The notes: a model not told the origin generated them from the letters alone. A stretch of 64,000 nt of DNA from Dickeya poaceiphila (GCF_007858975.2 NZ_CP042220.2:3410001-3474000); one strand, 5' to 3'. Shown: positions 10,967 to 21,270, numbered from the stretch's first letter. Numbers and translations are program-made.

Positions 10967-11340
10967 AATAATGAACATCGAAAGTACTCTAGTAACATGG
11001 CACAGCAGTCAATTAACTCTAATTAAAAGGATAACAGAAACTCAGCAGTCTGCCCGAAAATCAGTCACTATTCTCCGTTTTTGTGAGTGCACGCATTCTC
11101 TCCAGCCTCATGCAGGCAACAGCACCATGCATCTTAATGCAGTGCCGCCAATTTTTATTTCCTGCGGGTTTGCAGGTTTCCCCAGGCATCACGTACACTC
11201 GCCAGAAGAGATAACTGTACGTCAATACCACAAACTGATTGGGTCGGACTTTAATCACTCTACCGATATTACGTACGATAATAGCGGTATATCAGCTGTT
11301 TAAGGTGCTGTTTAAGATGACATAAAAGGGAGAAGACAAC

Positions 11341-11850
11341 ATGCCATCAACATTTTTACGCGGGCTTGGCATGACGGATAGCCACGCTGATGAACTCAGC
11401 AGTTCACTGATCATTCATCAGCCAGCTGAAGTGCTATTTGATTTATGGCGCAAACCCGAAACGCTACCGGTGTTGATGAACCATGTCGCCCATATCGACA
11501 TCATCAATCGTACAGATTCTCTGTGGCGAATGAAAGCGCCCTTCGGCCAGTATATCGAATGGCGGGCGCGTATAATCGATGAACAACCCGGTCAGTTCAT
11601 CCACTGGCGCTCACTACCAGGCGCCAGAATTCCCAATGAAGGTCGCCTCTCATTTCGTCCCGCTCCAAACGGCAAAGGCACCGCTGTGACTCTCAGCATT
11701 CGTTTCGATCCACCTGGTGGTTTTCTGGGACGAACCATCAGCCAGATGTTTCAACTGCTGCCCAAAGAAATGCTGCATAAGACGTTGTTACGTTTCAAAC
11801 AAATAGCGGAACACCCTGATCCCATGCACTCTCCTGACCAAGAGTCATAA
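11341..11850 (+). CDS. SRPBCC-fold (polyketide cyclase/dehydrase-like) protein
   Basis: A 169-residue soluble protein with the START/SRPBCC pattern: an N-terminal strand (SSLIIHQPAEVLFDLWRKPETLPVLMNHV), the W-R-M-K-A strand, a central beta sheet (IDEQPGQFIHWRSL) and a long C-terminal helix (KEMLHKTLLRFKQIAE). Such proteins bind hydrophobic ligands in a helix-grip cavity; some act in stress or polyketide/ubiquinone chemistry. No catalytic residue can be named. GGGAGA lies 10 bases before the ATG. It is a single gene converging on cybB, with a shared hairpin between them. Confidence 0.75.
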   Translation: MPSTFLRGLGMTDSHADELSSSLIIHQPAEVLFDLWRKPETLPVLMNHVAHIDIINRTDSLWRMKAPFGQYIEWRARIIDEQPGQFIHWRSLPGARIPNEGRLSFRPAPNGKGTAVTLSIRFDPPGGFLGRTISQMFQLLPKEMLHKTLLRFKQIAEHPDPMHSPDQES

Positions 11851-11854
11851 AAAA

Positions 11855-11884
11855 ACGGGCGGCGGGTAAAGCCCCGCCGCCCGT
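11855..11884 (-). terminator. Terminator between SRPBCC gene and cybB
   Basis: ACGGGCGGCGG and CCGCCGCCCGT form an 11-pair stem. The minus strand has a run of T after it, so it mainly ends cybB transcription. Confidence 0.8.
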
Positions 11885-11908
11885 CATTCATAATGACGCC
11901 AATGACGA

Positions 11909-12442
11909 TTATTTCTTGCCTGGCATCATTCGCAGCAACGTATTATCACGCACCACATAGTGATGATACAGCGCAGCCACCGCATGGAGTCCTACCAGAA
12001 AATACCCCGCGTTGGCGATCAGTTCATGGATGCTCAGCAATGTGTGTCTGATATCGTCATTCGGTTCTGCAGCAATCGGCATCGCAATACCGAATACCGA
12101 CCAGTCTGCGCCGCGGTAGTACATCCCCAGCACACCCAGCACCGGCAACGCCAGGAATATCAGATAAAGAAAACCATGCACCGCATGAGAGATAATCACT
12201 ATCAACCGATCAGGCTGTGGCGAGATCGGCGGAGTAGGATAACGAAAGCGCTGCACCATCCGCAGGACCATCAGCACCCACACGGATACACCGCAACTGT
12301 AATGAATAGTCGACATCAGTAATCTTGCATTACTCCCTCTGGGAGCAAAGCCACGCAGCTCCATCGCTGCGTAAGTAGCCACCACCAGCACGAGTGCCAA
12401 CCAGTGCAAGACTATCTGGGATGAATGATACCTGGTCTTCAT
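11909..12442 (-). CDS. cybB: Cytochrome b561 CybB
   Basis: A 177-residue di-haem b-type cytochrome of the inner membrane; E. coli CybB (176 residues) oxidises superoxide and passes electrons to ubiquinone. Four hydrophobic segments are visible, with haem-ligand histidines in the expected helices (IVLHWLAL, STIHYSCG, LSIHELIA, LVGLHAVAALYHHY). The ATG at 12442 (MKTRYHSSQ) is chosen over an upstream in-frame start at 12466 because GGGAA lies 7 bases before it and the family begins this way. Confidence 0.93.
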   Translation of the reverse strand: MKTRYHSSQIVLHWLALVLVVATYAAMELRGFAPRGSNARLLMSTIHYSCGVSVWVLMVLRMVQRFRYPTPPISPQPDRLIVIISHAVHGFLYLIFLALPVLGVLGMYYRGADWSVFGIAMPIAAEPNDDIRHTLLSIHELIANAGYFLVGLHAVAALYHHYVVRDNTLLRMMPGKK

Positions 12443-12583
12443 GGAATTCCCTCTCTGTATAAGCATACAAACACAACTAGTGTGATCTATAACCGATACA
12501 GACTACCTTCGCTCTATTAAGCCAACATTAGTTTTTGGCAGACTACCGCAAGATTTATTTGCGGACATAAAAATCCTACGGAC

Positions 12584-12613
12584 AAAAAAATCCCGCCTTA
12601 CTCGAAGGCGGGA
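12584..12613 (-). terminator. Minus-strand terminator without adjacent gene
   Basis: TCCCGCCTT, five-base loop, AAGGCGGGA with seven T on the minus strand. The nearest minus-strand gene upstream ends 310 bases away at 12925; 12614-12924 holds no supported gene, so either a long 3' untranslated region or an unrecognised RNA ends here. Confidence 0.75.
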
Positions 12614-12924
12614 AAACAACATACTCTCTGACAGGGATGAATAACACAACATCAACAAGGGTTGATACAAACATTACCAGCTTCAGTGTATAGAACTGTC
12701 ATTGGTCGGTAAGGTTGATTGATAGGATGTAAGTCGAATTTGGCGGGGACAATATTGCCGAACAGGCAATGCCACACTGGGAAAATGAGAAAAGTGCGAG
12801 GGGACGAGAAAAAAGTAGGTAAATAGTATTGGACCGAGCGTCCCCCGCTCACGCAATAGCAGCAAAGAGTATGACTATTGGGACACCCTCACCATCATTT
12901 ACCTCGACAAATCACACATAGCCA

Positions 12925-13578
12925 TTACTCCTCCGGCGGATAACGGTAATCCCACCGGAAAAAACCGTGATCCTGGAACGAACCAGACAGTAACGACTGT
13001 TTTCGCGTTTTGACATAGTTTGGCGGCGGACAGGTTACATTGCACATCCAGTATCCTGGAAACCACCCTTCCATACCAGGCAATCGTGCCATTCGTGTAT
13101 CGAACGGATTAAGTTCCGGCAACGAGTAGTAAACAAATTCGCCAATAGAGTGTTCAATCCACTCCTCAGCGCTGCCCAATTCCGACAAGGGATTGGGGTG
13201 CAACGGCGAACGGGCCAGATCAACAAACTCCTTGACGTGATTCATTGACCAACCGCAAAACTCCAGCGAACGCGGCCTTTCCGCCATTTCGTACAATCTA
13301 TCTACCGAAAGTGACGGCAACGGATCAGGCTGCTCTGGAAAAAATTCATTGTGTTTTTGCAGACATAACAACAGATAGGACGCCACCAGCGCCCCTAGCT
13401 GATGGATAACCAGCGCCGGATGCTCGCCAGCGCCGCCGCCGATAATCAAATTGTCTGGCGTACATGAAAAATCATCCGCTTCCCAGGGAGAATCAGTCAC
13501 CTCTTCGAGCGGATGATAGATTGGCAATCCGTTCAGGAAGCCAACCAGTTCGTGTTTGATGGTATCGATATAACTCAT
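12925..13578 (-). CDS. Hypothetical protein (217 aa)
   Basis: Not recognised. A soluble, acidic, aromatic-rich protein (many Trp, Tyr, Phe and Pro), without signal peptide or membrane segment. It starts MSYIDTIKHELVGFLNG and ends with a WDYRYPP segment. The composition resembles small cytoplasmic immunity-type proteins of polymorphic toxin systems, but no toxin gene lies next to it, so this is only a guess. Start ATG at 13578 with a plausible GGTAAC site; the frame is intact and codon use looks normal. Confidence 0.6.
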   Translation of the reverse strand: MSYIDTIKHELVGFLNGLPIYHPLEEVTDSPWEADDFSCTPDNLIIGGGAGEHPALVIHQLGALVASYLLLCLQKHNEFFPEQPDPLPSLSVDRLYEMAERPRSLEFCGWSMNHVKEFVDLARSPLHPNPLSELGSAEEWIEHSIGEFVYYSLPELNPFDTRMARLPGMEGWFPGYWMCNVTCPPPNYVKTRKQSLLSGSFQDHGFFRWDYRYPPEE

Positions 13579-14681
<1,103 letters not shown>

Positions 14682-15047
14682 TTGATAAAATTTGATTAAT
14701 AGCGTTTCAGGGCATCAATAATTCCGCGTTGCCCTCCTGATCCTACGGCGCCCCCATAGCACATTACTCACGCTATGAGGGGCTGTCTTCTGACTAAATC
14801 TTATTCCGATCCATAGAAGAAAATTTGAACAGACTTGTGCTATGGTAGCAATCCACTTGATACAAACCATGGTCAAAAAACACCGCCTTATGCCGGCAAG
14901 GTCGCACCGTGTCCCCTGGACTTCCAGACCGCCCTGTAGATGAAAAGTGACGCAGGCATCGAGTGGGCGGGGAGATCAGTGCTGGCTGTCGGTTGCCGTC
15001 ATACGGTTTCTATCAAACAGTCACCGTCGAACAAAGGAGTCAAGGTG

Positions 15048-15542
15048 ATGCAAGATGATGAAATCAATGCTGACGATCTATGGGAACGCCCCGGTTTCCT
15101 CATTCGTCGCTTAAATCAGATCCACCATACGATATTCTTTGAAGCACTCAAAGGTGAGCTTACTCCGCTGCAATACGGTCTTCTGGCGGTAGTCAACGCC
15201 AGAGGCGGGCAGGACCAGACCACGCTCGGCGCTGAGCTGGGAACCGACCGCACCACGCTGACCAGCACCATTGAGCAACTGGAACTCAAGGGGTATGTCC
15301 GGCGCGCAACTCACTATTCCGACCGCCGCCGCAAAATGGTCGAAATTACGCTCAAGGGAAGAAAAATTCTGAATAAAACCTCTGCCGACATGCATCGGGC
15401 ACAGATAAAATTACTGGCACCGCTGCCACTCGCCTCAAGAAAAACCTTTATTCAGATGATGAGAACACTGGTTGAAGGCAACAACCACTACGGTAGTGTA
15501 CCTATCAAGCGCTTTACATCGCAGGTAGCATCACTGGACTGA
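15048..15542 (+). CDS. MarR-family transcriptional regulator
   Basis: About 164 residues with the winged-helix MarR core: dimerisation helix (FLIRRLNQIHHTIFFEAL), TPLQYGLLAVV, recognition helix in TTLGAELGTDRTTLTSTIEQLELKGYV, wing RATHYSDRRRKMVEITLKGR. MarR proteins usually repress neighbouring genes and are released by phenolic or oxidant ligands; some (SlyA, OhrR, HucR) respond to redox stress. The catalase gene lies 440 bases downstream. ATG 15048 (or GTG 15045) is preferred since AAAGGAG precedes it; the frame is open 108 bases further upstream without a good site. Target genes cannot be told from sequence. Confidence 0.85.
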   Translation: MQDDEINADDLWERPGFLIRRLNQIHHTIFFEALKGELTPLQYGLLAVVNARGGQDQTTLGAELGTDRTTLTSTIEQLELKGYVRRATHYSDRRRKMVEITLKGRKILNKTSADMHRAQIKLLAPLPLASRKTFIQMMRTLVEGNNHYGSVPIKRFTSQVASLD

Positions 15543-15983
15543 ATATCGTACCGGAAAGCCTGTTTTTCCAAAGCATCGCGGTCTTTCCGGTACGCCTCGC
15601 CAACCGCTCCATTCTTTTCCCGTATTGTCCGTGGTGCCCATCACTCTTTTACCTATTCCCTATGAAAGACATTCCTATTAATTCGATAGAAATAACTGCC
15701 ATTATCCATTATGTAAAAAACGGTAAAGTGTTTACAGTTGCTGTAGGCATTTAAGACTCTCCAGTAACAGCGACGGTTAACCATACCGCCGACCAGACGG
15801 AACACCATATCCCGTCATGACGACAGGTAAAGACCGGTAAACCGCATTCACCAACAGAGCACCCGTATTATCGACGTCTCTGATGGAGAATCTTCTCTGC
15901 TTATAGCTTCGAGCAGTGCAATGGAACCACAGCAATAACCAAACCTATTGTTGTTAAAAATCATACGGAAAATGAGGAAAGTT
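15543..15983. other. Intergenic region before the catalase gene
   Basis: About 440 bases with no supported gene. Presumably holds the catalase promoter; no clear OxyR site could be assigned. Confidence 0.3.
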
Positions 15984-17531
15984 ATGAGCAATCACACCGC
16001 CACATATCGTGTTCCCAGCTGGAAAAAATCGCTGGTGATCGTATCGTCGCTGTTGACGGCCTATCCTGTGCTGGCAGATACCCTGACCCGCGACAACGGC
16101 GCACCGGTAGGCGACAACCAGAACTCGCAAACCGCCGGCCCGAACGGTCCGGTTGTGCTACAGGATGTGCAGTTGCTGCAAAAACTGCAACGTTTTGATC
16201 GTGAACGTATTCCTGAGCGTGTAGTCCATGCCCGCGGTACCGGCGCACACGGCACATTTACCGCTACAGCAGATATTTCGGACTTGACCATCGCCGAGGT
16301 GTTCAAAAAAGGCAGCGCAACCCCGGTATTCGTACGTTTCTCCAGTGTGGTACATGGCAATCACTCCCCGGAGACCCTGCGCGACCCGCGCGGCTTCGCC
16401 ACCAAGTTCTACACCACCCAAGGCAATTGGGATCTGGTAGGCAACAACTTCCCCACCTTTTTCATTCGTGATGCCATCAAATTTCCGGACATGGTGCACG
16501 CGTTCAAGCCAGATCCTCGTACCAATCAGGATAATGACGGACGCCGGTTTGATTTCTTCTCACACGTTCCGGAATCTATCCGTACCCTGACTTTGCTTTA
16601 CTCCAACGAAGGCACACCGGCCAGCTATCGCAATATGGACGGCAACAGCGTCCATGCCTACAAGCTGGTCAATGCCAAAGGGGAAGTGCATTACGTCAAA
16701 TTCCACTGGAAGACGCTGCAAGGCGTGAAAAACCTCGATCCCAAACAGGTAGAGGACGTTCAGGGCAAAGATTACAGCCATCTGACTAACGATCTGGTCG
16801 CGGCCATCAACCGCGGCGACTACCCGAAATGGGATCTCTACATTCAGGTACTGACACCGGGCGACCTGGCTAAGTTTGATTTCGACCCGCTGGACGCCAC
16901 CAAAATCTGGCCGGGTGTACCCGAACGTAAAATCGGCCAGATGGTGCTGAACAAGAACCCGGACAACTTCTTCCAGGAAACCGAGCAGGTCGCCATGGCC
17001 CCCTCGAATCTGGTCCCTGGCATCGAACCGTCTGAAGATCGTCTGCTGCAAGGCCGCCTGTTCGCCTATGCCGATACCCAGATGTACCGGCTCGGCGCGA
17101 ACGGCCTGAGCTTACCGATCAATGCTCCGCTGAAAAAAGCCAACAACATCAATCAGGATGGCAGCCTGAACAGTGGCCATACGCAAGACAACGGAGTGAA
17201 CTACCAACCAAGCCGCCTGTATCCACGCGAAGAGCTGGTTTCCGCCCGCTACAGCCAGACACCGCTCAGCGGCACCACCCAGCAGCGTAAGATCCAAAAA
17301 GAGCAGAACTTCAAACAGACCGGCGAACTGTATCGTTCTTACAGCAAGAAAGATCAGGATGATCTGGTGCAAAGCCTGGGTTCTGCTCTGGCGATGGCCG
17401 ATACCGAAAGCAAAACCATCATGCTTTCCTATTTCTACAAGGCTGACGCGACCTACGGCACTCGTCTGACCGCCGTCGCCAAAGGCGACCTGAGCAAAGT
17501 GCAGTCACTAGCCAGCAAACTGGCTGACTAA
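15984..17531 (+). CDS. katB: Periplasmic haem catalase (KatB-like)
   Basis: A 515-residue monofunctional catalase that breaks down hydrogen peroxide. A Sec signal peptide is visible (KK ... SLVIVSSLLTAYPVLA, cleavage before DTLTRDNG), so the enzyme is exported. Catalytic His is in RVVHARGTGAHG, the Asn in NNFPTFFIRD, the proximal haem Tyr in RLFAYADTQMYRLG. Length fits small-subunit catalases plus a signal peptide. ATG 15984 is chosen because GAGGAAAG lies 5 bases upstream; an upstream TTG frame adds 12 residues. An ankyrin protein gene follows after 60 bases, the same pairing as Pseudomonas katB-ankB. Confidence 0.92.
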   Translation: MSNHTATYRVPSWKKSLVIVSSLLTAYPVLADTLTRDNGAPVGDNQNSQTAGPNGPVVLQDVQLLQKLQRFDRERIPERVVHARGTGAHGTFTATADISDLTIAEVFKKGSATPVFVRFSSVVHGNHSPETLRDPRGFATKFYTTQGNWDLVGNNFPTFFIRDAIKFPDMVHAFKPDPRTNQDNDGRRFDFFSHVPESIRTLTLLYSNEGTPASYRNMDGNSVHAYKLVNAKGEVHYVKFHWKTLQGVKNLDPKQVEDVQGKDYSHLTNDLVAAINRGDYPKWDLYIQVLTPGDLAKFDFDPLDATKIWPGVPERKIGQMVLNKNPDNFFQETEQVAMAPSNLVPGIEPSEDRLLQGRLFAYADTQMYRLGANGLSLPINAPLKKANNINQDGSLNSGHTQDNGVNYQPSRLYPREELVSARYSQTPLSGTTQQRKIQKEQNFKQTGELYRSYSKKDQDDLVQSLGSALAMADTESKTIMLSYFYKADATYGTRLTAVAKGDLSKVQSLASKLAD

Positions 17532-17591
17532 CTGAACGTCGCCGCCTGAGCACATTGTTCAGGCGGCACCAACGACCAGGGAATCGTCATC

Positions 17592-18185
17592 ATGAAACCA
17601 CTTCGTCTCATTTTTTGCCTGTTGGCGTTAGCCCAGGCAACGGCCCAGGCACAACAGCCTGTTGCCCCGGTAACGTCATCGCCCTCTATTGTCGCTAACG
17701 TCGCGCCTTCGACGACAGATGAACGGCAGATTCAAAACCAGCTCAATCAGTATTTATGGGATGCCGCCCGCAATGGCAACGACGCCGTGCTTCAGGAATT
17801 CGTCAGCGCCGGTTATAACCTAAATGCCCGTGATGACAAGGGCTTTACTGCGGTCATTCTGGCGGCTTATCACGGCCATTACGACACGGTATCACTGCTT
17901 CTCAACCACGGCGCTGACCCTTGCCTGCAGGATAGTCGCGGTAATACCGCGCTGATGGGAGCAGTGTTCAAAGGCGAGCTGAAAATTGCTCACTTGTTGC
18001 TGAATGCAAAATGTAGCCCGGATACCCGCAATAATGCCGGACAAACCGCCGCGATGTACGCATCACTGTTTCAGCGCACAGAAATTCTTAAAGCGTTGCA
18101 GGAAAAAGGCGCGGATATGAATGCTACCGATGCGATGGGCAACAGCGTGCAAGCGTTAGGGAAAGGGGAAGTGAAAGGGCAATAA
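17592..18185 (+). CDS. ankB: Exported ankyrin-repeat protein, AnkB-like
   Basis: A 197-residue protein with a signal peptide (LIFCLLALAQATAQA) and about four ankyrin repeats from residue 56 to the C-terminus (DDKGFTAVILAAYHGHYDTV, SRGNTALMGAVFKGELKIA, NAGQTAAMYASLFQRTEIL). In Pseudomonas aeruginosa AnkB is needed for full activity of the exported catalase KatB; the gene order and signal peptide here support the same role. It starts 60 bases after the catalase stop and shares a terminator at 18210-18246, so the two are likely one operon. Confidence 0.88.
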   Translation: MKPLRLIFCLLALAQATAQAQQPVAPVTSSPSIVANVAPSTTDERQIQNQLNQYLWDAARNGNDAVLQEFVSAGYNLNARDDKGFTAVILAAYHGHYDTVSLLLNHGADPCLQDSRGNTALMGAVFKGELKIAHLLLNAKCSPDTRNNAGQTAAMYASLFQRTEILKALQEKGADMNATDAMGNSVQALGKGEVKGQ

Positions 18186-18209
18186 CCGAAGCCTATCAGC
18201 TAAAGCAAC

Positions 18210-18246
18210 ACGCCCCGCATGAATCAATAACCTTCAGGCGGGGCGT
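18210..18246 (+). terminator. Terminator of the katB-ankB unit
   Basis: ACGCCCCGC and GCGGGGCGT form a nine-pair stem with a 19-base loop, followed by a weak T tract. Confidence 0.65.
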
Positions 18247-18272
18247 ATATTATCAGACTGGGTTAGCATTAT

Positions 18273-18368
18273 TCAGTCATTCCATTTAGGACTCAGAAAG
18301 GCGGCCAGAAATCCCGGTACAACGATAACGGCCAGTATCGCTAAATAAACGGTAACTTGTTCGAGCAT
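18273..18368 (-). CDS. mgtS: MgtS-like 31-residue membrane microprotein
   Basis: A 31-residue single-span protein starting MLEQVTVYLAILAVIVV and ending GFLAAFLSPKWND. It lines up end to end with E. coli MgtS (31 residues, C-terminal GFLAAYFSHKWDD). MgtS sits in the inner membrane, stabilises the magnesium transporter MgtA and acts on PitA, and is made under low magnesium. A perfect AGGAGGT lies 6 bases before the ATG. In E. coli it is under PhoPQ; no full PhoP box is evident here. It converges on the katB-ankB terminator. The similarity was judged by eye. Confidence 0.85.
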   Translation of the reverse strand: MLEQVTVYLAILAVIVVPGFLAAFLSPKWND

Positions 18369-19127
18369 AACAACCTCCTACATCAACATGTAAAACGACC
18401 TCATAGTTCAACTACACATTCACTGACTACTCATTCACTACTACACCATGATTTTATCGGTAGAATGTTAAGCAAACATTAATGTCTCTTTGATGAATAA
18501 GAAATCGGATCAGGACGAAAATGGAAAAACTCGACGGTTTGATGACCTTTCTCACGCTTCCGTCAGCCTATTTTGCCATTAAACCTCACCGTGACCTTAG
18601 ACCTGACGTTGCACAGGCCACCCAAAGGTTTACCACTCCTAATTACTCTACGAAACTAATATCAAATAAAATAATACACACCAATATGTATTTATACCGT
18701 AATATCGATTATTGATAATAATAAAAACGTATAGTTATTGTCAGGAAACCAATAAACAAAAAACAAAATGTAATAAATTTTGACAATCAACACCTGACAA
18801 CATTTACTTAAAAAAGTAAGAAAAAAATGAACCATAAAAAACAGTTCTACCCTAAATAATTCGAGTTGCAGGCAGGCGGCAAAGCTCTGGGATGAGCCGA
18901 GTAATAAAGCCAACGCACCTGCAACGTGAAGTATGACGGGTATATAAGCCTTCGCATCACGTCAATAACACGTTTTCAATCCAGGTAATCAATAACAACG
19001 CGTGGATAACTACGCCTGTTTAACACGTCATTCCGGTAGTTGGCACCTGAAACATGACAGGAATAACGCGTTTTCATTACACACGAGTGACATCAGCTGT
19101 GCATCGTTATTACATGGAGAAAACAGG
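18369..19127. other. Region between the mgtS-like gene and the multicopper oxidase
   Basis: About 760 bases. It holds the 5' region of the mgtS-like gene, with a 14-15 base tandem motif at 18411-18449 (ACTACACATTCACTG, ACTACTCATTCACT, then a partial third copy), AT-rich sequence at 18650-18840, and repeat copy 18849-18945. A 64-codon plus frame at 18521 has no recognisable features and is not called. Confidence 0.4.
18849..18945. repeat. Palindromic repeat family copy 2 (97 bp)
   Basis: Ends are inverted: left ACCCTAAATAATTCGAGTTG with CAGG, right CCTGCAACGTGAAGTATGAC then GGGTATAT. The interior GGGATGAGCCGAGTAATAAAG is shared with copy 1. No coding capacity. Confidence 0.85.
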
Positions 19128-21227
19128 GTGAAAAAACGATTATTACTTAACTCAGTGGTGATGCTGTTGGGTATTTATTTACCCGCAACGCAGGCGGCAG
19201 AAACCACCAACGAACCACCAGCCAACGCGTTTATGAATCCGCCGGTACTGACGGAGTCGTCGGTAAAACCCGTGGGAACGCTGTATCTGAAAAAACCGGA
19301 CGCCTCAGCGCCGCATTCCGGTCGGGAACGCGTGCTTGATCTGAAAATACAATATACCGAAGGGGTCATCCGCAACCCGACTCAGGGCCACGCCGATAAA
19401 GTACGGCTGCGCAGTTACAGCGGTACCGGCATCGATCCGTACCATCCGTTCGTTGCTCCAACGATTGAAGCCACACCCGGCGATACCGTCAGAATCCGGT
19501 TGAACAACCAGCTACCGCCAGATCCTGACTGCTCGGCCCAACATACCACGCCTAATACGCCGCATTGCTTTAACAGCACCAATCTGCACAGCCACGGTTT
19601 ATGGGTCAGTCCGTCGGGCAATAGCGACAACGTGTTGCTTACCATTAATCCGGGAGTGACATTCGAATACGAATACAATATTCCAGCCGATCATCCAGCG
19701 GGAACCTTCTGGTATCACCCGCACAATCATGGATCTACGGCGTTGCAAGTAGGTAGCGGCATGGCTGGCGCACTGATCATTCGCGGTGATCGCCAGCCGA
19801 CCACCACCACTAATGGTGATATCGATACACTGCTGACTACCACAGACGGCAAACCTCTGCCGGAACGGTTACTGGTGTTTGAACAGATTCCGTATGCCTG
19901 CTTTAAGGATGGCAAGCTGAAAACCAGGCCAGATCCTGAAAACCCAGGTAAAACCATTATCGACTGGTCTTGTGCCCCCGGAGAGATTGGCGAAGTCAAT
20001 TCCTACGATCAATTCGCCCCCGGCGTTTGGGAGCAATCCGGTCGTTTTACCACGGTGAATGGCCGGGTACGCCCACTATTTAGCCATGTGGAAGCCGGTA
20101 AAGTAGAGCGCTGGCGTCTGATACACGCTGGGGTGCGCGAAACCATCAAGGTAGAATTCCGCAAACTCAATAGCAGCGACTTTTTCTCCAGGGAAAAAAC
20201 TCTGGGAGCTGCCGATCAGGACCGTTTCGTACGCGATCTTTGTACTGGCGCGCCAGTCCCTTACGCGGTTATCGCGGCTGACGGTTTGACTATGTCACAG
20301 GCGCAACCCCAAACCGACATCACCATGCAACCGGGGTATCGTAACGACTTGCTGCTCAACTTCCCGGAGGAAGGGATCTACTGCATTGTTAATCCGCCGG
20401 TTTCTGCTGCGGATAATGTATCTCGCTCAGAAAAGCAGCGCTCAGTACTCGGTTTTGTACGGGTCAAAGGTGGACATGCCGTCACCGACCCCATTGCGGC
20501 AACAACCGCTTATCTGGCCGAGCGTGCCGGGAAAACCTATCATCCCACCGCGCTGGCCGACAGCATCCGCCACGACCTGAACAACGGTTTCAGGCTGACA
20601 AAATTCACTCCTCATCCACCCATTACCGATAAAGAAGTAGCGGGTTCCCCCGTTCAGCAATTGGTCTTCTACATCAAGCTGCCCGCAAAAGACGCCAGTG
20701 CCCCGCCCCTTTTCGAAGTCGGCAATGCCTTCAATGTCGAGAAACTCAGCGATGGCACGTTCAATCCACAGGGAGCCAAACCCTATTCCCCGCATCAGAT
20801 TGATCGCTCGCTGGTGTTAGGCAGCGCACAGGAATGGCAACTACGTTCCTACTTCGTCAGTCACCCGTTTCATATCCACGTCAATCCCTTCGAAATCATC
20901 AAAATCATTGACCCGAAAGGTAATGACGTCAGTTTACCGGGAGCCAAAGAAGCGGATGGTTCCGTTTCCCAATACGCCGGGCTAAAAGGAGTATGGAAAG
21001 ATACGATTTGGGTTAAAAGCAACGTGCCGCCAACGGAACAGCTCTCATCGCAGACACCGCCGCTGGATAAAATCTATACCCTTTATATCCGTACCCGTTA
21101 TGAACGCTATATTGGGGAATTCGTACTGCATTGCCATATCCTTGACCATGAAGATCAGGGCATGATGCAGAATGTCATGATTGGGTTGCCTGACGGCAAC
21201 GGTGGTCTGGCTCAGGGACACCATTAG
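19128..21227 (+). CDS. Exported multicopper oxidase
   Basis: A 699-residue secreted laccase-type oxidase. After a signal peptide (VKKRLLLNSVVMLLGIYLPATQA) all four copper-binding signatures are present: NLHSHGLW, FWYHPHNHGS, HPFHIHVNPFE and HCHILDHEDQGMM, which bind one type 1 and the type 2/3 trinuclear copper site. Such enzymes oxidise phenols or metals (Cu(I), Mn(II)) with reduction of oxygen to water. The length is greater than CueO. The GTG at 19128 is preferred (AACAGG and GGAG upstream, signal peptide directly after it) over an extended frame beginning at 19002. Substrate unknown. A strong hairpin follows the gene. Confidence 0.88.
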   Translation: MKKRLLLNSVVMLLGIYLPATQAAETTNEPPANAFMNPPVLTESSVKPVGTLYLKKPDASAPHSGRERVLDLKIQYTEGVIRNPTQGHADKVRLRSYSGTGIDPYHPFVAPTIEATPGDTVRIRLNNQLPPDPDCSAQHTTPNTPHCFNSTNLHSHGLWVSPSGNSDNVLLTINPGVTFEYEYNIPADHPAGTFWYHPHNHGSTALQVGSGMAGALIIRGDRQPTTTTNGDIDTLLTTTDGKPLPERLLVFEQIPYACFKDGKLKTRPDPENPGKTIIDWSCAPGEIGEVNSYDQFAPGVWEQSGRFTTVNGRVRPLFSHVEAGKVERWRLIHAGVRETIKVEFRKLNSSDFFSREKTLGAADQDRFVRDLCTGAPVPYAVIAADGLTMSQAQPQTDITMQPGYRNDLLLNFPEEGIYCIVNPPVSAADNVSRSEKQRSVLGFVRVKGGHAVTDPIAATTAYLAERAGKTYHPTALADSIRHDLNNGFRLTKFTPHPPITDKEVAGSPVQQLVFYIKLPAKDASAPPLFEVGNAFNVEKLSDGTFNPQGAKPYSPHQIDRSLVLGSAQEWQLRSYFVSHPFHIHVNPFEIIKIIDPKGNDVSLPGAKEADGSVSQYAGLKGVWKDTIWVKSNVPPTEQLSSQTPPLDKIYTLYIRTRYERYIGEFVLHCHILDHEDQGMMQNVMIGLPDGNGGLAQGHH

Positions 21228-21242
21228 CCACTCACCACTCAC

Positions 21243-21270
21243 AAAGCGGCTGGTCGAGCCAGCCGCTTTT
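21243..21270 (+). terminator. Terminator of the multicopper oxidase gene
   Basis: AAAGCGGCTGG, loop TCGA, CCAGCCGCTTTT. Confidence 0.8.

Larger units (their letters stand above)
10009..11340. other. Gene-poor, AT-rich region with several minus-strand terminators
   Basis: No convincing protein gene over 1.3 kb. The stretch holds four similar minus-strand hairpins (listed separately), a fragment of the palindromic repeat, and only short open frames without good ribosome sites. A 42- to 65-codon minus frame ending at 11061 lies about 100 bases before the hairpin at 10945 and could be a small gene, but nothing in its sequence is recognisable. Confidence 0.5.

Noticed and set aside
10971..11303. 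A 110-codon plus-strand frame before the SRPBCC gene
   Set aside because: No ribosome site, no recognisable features, biased composition; overlaps a minus-strand frame of equal quality.
18521..18715. A 64-codon plus-strand frame
   Set aside because: No ribosome site of quality and no family resemblance; lies in AT-rich intergenic DNA.
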